Shown: positions 62,115 through 64,000 of the stretch, one piece after another
How the letters are laid out: each line of letters begins with the position of its first letter
How positions within the stretch are numbered: position 1 is the first letter of the stretch
Assembly: GCF_030813715.1 (NCBI RefSeq)
Contig: NZ_JAUSUZ010000001.1
Coordinates: 6,510,001 to 6,574,000 of the forward strand
Length of the DNA: 64,000 nt
DNA from: Catenuloplanes indicus
GTDB lineage: Bacteria > Actinomycetota > Actinomycetes > Mycobacteriales > Micromonosporaceae
Reading direction: 5' to 3'
The notes under the pieces: generated by a model
Databases searched by the model: none
What the model was told of the DNA's origin: nothing
Seen by the model: only the letters and a program-made list of their open reading frames with translations
Made by a program: the position numbers and the translations under genes

Positions 62115-63599
62115 GTGCAGGTGTCGGGAGCTCGCACCCTGGGCACGTTGTTGCCCTTCATCGTTCCGCTGGTCGCCGACCGGGTCGCGGGTGGCTTCGG
62201 CATCGTCGCCGACGCCGTCCGGAAACGACTGGCCCGCCGGGGCTCGCTGCGCGCCGCCGTGCTGGAGCGGGAGGAGCTGATCGCCCGGCTGCGGGCCCGG
62301 GAGCGGGAGCTGGAACGCGCCGCGTTCTACGACCACCTGACCGGGCTGCCGAACCGCACGCTCTTCCTGACGCGGCTGCGCGACGCCATGGCGCGCGCCA
62401 CCGTACCCGGCGTGCTGTTTTTTGATCTTGATGGGTTCAAGCGGGTCAACGACGTGTACGGCCATGACGTCGGGGATCAGCTGCTGGTGCAGGTCGCCGG
62501 GCGGCTGCGGGACGAGCTGCGCGAGCGGGACGTGGCGGCGCGGTTCGGCGGAGACGAGTTCCTGGTGCTGCTGGACGGGGTGGATCACCCGAGCCGGATG
62601 GTGCAGATCGCCCGGCGGATGCGAGTGGCGGTGTCCCGGCCCTACCGGCTGGACGGCGTGGCGGAGGACGTGGTGATCGGCGCGACCGTCGGCGTCTGTG
62701 CCGGTGCGGAGCACTACCCCGATCCGGCCGAGTTGTTGAAGGCCGCGGACGCCGCGATGCTCAGCGGGAAGGCGCGCGGCAAGGGCACGGTGGTCACGTT
62801 CACGCTCTCCGGCCGGATGACCATGAAGGAGCGCCGGCGGATGGAGCAGGACCTGTGGGACGGCTTTCACGCCCACCGGTTCGACCTGTACTACCAGCCG
62901 ATCGTGGATCTGCGGAGCCGGCGCACGGTCGCGTTCGAGGCGCTGCTGCGCTGGCGGCATCCGGAGCGTGGGCTGCTGGAGGCGGCGGAGTGGGTGCGGG
63001 TCGCGGAGGAGGGCGGCACGCTCGACGGGATCGCGCTCCGCACGATCAGCCAGGTCACCACGCAGGCGGAGAACTGGCGGCGGGCCGGGGAGGCGCCGGC
63101 GACGGCCGGGCTGCGGTACAACGTGGGCGCCGGTCAGTTCTGGGACCGGAACCTGCACGAGGACGTGGCGGCCTGCCTGGCGTATCACGGGGTCGACCCG
63201 GCGCGGTTCGCGATCGAGGTGACCGGGGACGTGCTGATGCAGGACCCGGAGGCCGCGGTCGCGGTGCTGGAGCGGATCCGGGCGATCGGCGCCGAGGTGC
63301 ATCTGGACGATGTCCGCGCCGGGTGCGCGTCGCTGGAACTGCTGCCCCGGCTGCCGGTCGACGCGCTGAAGATCGATCGGTCGGTCATCGCCCGGATGGG
63401 CCTCGACGCGGCGGCGGACGACGCGGCGCGCACGCTCGTGCGGCTCGGCCGGGACCTCGGGCTCGGGCTGATCGCGGTGGGCGTGGAGACGGAGGAGCAG
63501 CGTGCGGCCCTGCTGGGGCTCGGCTGCCACCTCGGTCAGGGATACCTGTTCGCACCCGCGGTGCCGGCCGGCCGGGCCGGCACCGTGATGTCGTTCTAG
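62115..63599 (+). CDS. GGDEF-EAL c-di-GMP turnover protein
   Basis: 494 aa from GTG 62115 behind GGAGG. A short hydrophobic/basic start and a coiled coil (~40-70, LEREELIARLRARERELERA) lead to GGDEF at 145-149 (ARFGGDEFL), with an inhibitory-site motif R136-x-x-D139, then an EAL domain ~240-490. E275-A-L, N336, E368, D398-D399, K419 and the VETEE Glu are retained, but loop 6 reads HLDDVRAG instead of DDFGTG and the usual TES triplet is TGD. Cyclase activity is likely; phosphodiesterase activity is uncertain. It overlaps the msrB stop. Confidence 0.92.
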   Translation: MQVSGARTLGTLLPFIVPLVADRVAGGFGIVADAVRKRLARRGSLRAAVLEREELIARLRARERELERAAFYDHLTGLPNRTLFLTRLRDAMARATVPGVLFFDLDGFKRVNDVYGHDVGDQLLVQVAGRLRDELRERDVAARFGGDEFLVLLDGVDHPSRMVQIARRMRVAVSRPYRLDGVAEDVVIGATVGVCAGAEHYPDPAELLKAADAAMLSGKARGKGTVVTFTLSGRMTMKERRRMEQDLWDGFHAHRFDLYYQPIVDLRSRRTVAFEALLRWRHPERGLLEAAEWVRVAEEGGTLDGIALRTISQVTTQAENWRRAGEAPATAGLRYNVGAGQFWDRNLHEDVAACLAYHGVDPARFAIEVTGDVLMQDPEAAVAVLERIRAIGAEVHLDDVRAGCASLELLPRLPVDALKIDRSVIARMGLDAAADDAARTLVRLGRDLGLGLIAVGVETEEQRAALLGLGCHLGQGYLFAPAVPAGRAGTVMSF

Positions 63600-64000
63600 C
63601 CCTTCGGCTCCAGCCGCACCGAGATCGAGTTGACGCAGTGGCGCGTGTTCTTCGGCGTGAAACCCTCGCCGCGGAACACGTGGCCCAGATGTGAGCCGCA
63701 GTTCGCGCACTGGATCTCGGTGCGCAGCATGCCGAGCGACCGGTCCTCGATCTCCACGACCGTGCCCGGGATCGCGTCGTCGAAGGACGGCCAGCCGCAG
63801 TGGCTGTCGAACTTGGTGTCGCTGCTGAACAGCTCCGCCCCGCACGCGCGGCAGTGGTAGACACCCTCGGTCTTGGTGTTGACGTACTCACCGGTCCACG
63901 GCGCCTCGGTGCCGGCCTGCCGCAGGACCCGGAACTCCTGCGGGTTGAGGCGGACCCGCCATTCCTCCTCGGTGGTGGGCAGGGCGCTCTTGTCGATCGT
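63596..64000 (-). CDS. msrB: Peptide-methionine (R)-S-oxide reductase, cut by the window edge
   Basis: 134 codons plus stop are visible; reading starts TIDKSALPTTEEEWRVRLNP, so only the first residue or two lie beyond 64000. Two Cys-x2-Cys zinc sites (YHCRACGAELF and IQCANCGSHLGHVF) and the catalytic Cys in RHCVNSISVRL are present. It reduces the R epimer of methionine sulfoxide in proteins. Its TAG (63598-63596) overlaps the TAG of the convergent GGDEF-EAL gene. Synteny matches Rv2674. Confidence 0.96.
   Translation of the reverse strand, partial: TIDKSALPTTEEEWRVRLNPQEFRVLRQAGTEAPWTGEYVNTKTEGVYHCRACGAELFSSDTKFDSHCGWPSFDDAIPGTVVEIEDRSLGMLRTEIQCANCGSHLGHVFRGEGFTPKNTRHCVNSISVRLEPKG

Overview
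The window is a high-GC, gene-dense actinobacterial chromosome segment. Gene content suggests a filamentous, spore-forming member of the Micromonosporaceae (Actinoplanes, Catenuloplanes or Micromonospora-like): a principal sigma factor with a long Lys/Ala-rich N-terminus, a Spo0M-type protein, a chaplin/rodlin-like surface protein, F420-dependent glucose-6-phosphate dehydrogenase, DUF2637 and many actinobacteria-only DUFs. GTG/TTG starts, GTGA/ATGA overlaps and long GC-rich hairpins without U-tracts are typical of the group. The assignment is inferred from gene content only. No tRNA, rRNA, prophage, IS element or CRISPR array was seen.

Layout. 0-3 kb: the end of an AcuC-type deacetylase coupled to a GNAT/acyl-CoA-synthetase fusion (reversible lysine acetylation). 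3.2-20 kb: a SigB-like and the principal sigma factor, dtd, spo0M, a methyltransferase, a cupin, a HhH-GPD protein, the chaplin-like gene, a repeat-rich 1.1 kb gap, psuG-psuK, DUF3039, a TRIC channel, an SF2 helicase, a decayed IclR gene and DUF7455. 20-33 kb: the conserved block suhB, LytR_C protein, DUF4193, DUF3093, dut, DUF3710, OB-fold, DUF3159, two TrkA proteins, a KimA-like permease, a TrmA-like RNA methyltransferase and dxs. From memory, gene order here and in fadBA-HRDC-DUF3000-hemE-hemY-hemQ-msrB matches M. tuberculosis from sigB (Rv2710) down to msrB (Rv2674).

That core is interrupted by accessory DNA at 33-45 kb: a PL3 pectate lyase, three paralogous membrane-anchored beta-propeller proteins with an EAL-DICT protein and a two-component system, a decayed AbiEi/DUF559-type gene and a DUF2637 protein. 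A second accessory stretch at 55-63 kb holds a PL1 pectate lyase, a small alpha-helical repeat-like protein, a 60-bp minisatellite, an iron-siderophore uptake set without an ATPase, a lone E-set/CBM48 protein, fgd and a GGDEF-EAL protein.

The most notable non-genic signals are: (1) 201 nt of perfect identity, including silent sites, between sigA and the sigB-like gene; (2) a dispersed repeat family that sits just 3' of genes in the same orientation as the gene; (3) a dense ~31-bp degenerate repeat array at 10.5-10.75 kb; (4) a 16-bp inverted repeat whose arm includes the fadA ribosome-binding site; and (5) an IdeR/DtxR-like box between the siderophore permeases and their binding protein. The best candidate for an undescribed system is the beta-propeller/EAL-DICT/two-component cassette at 34.9-42.0 kb.
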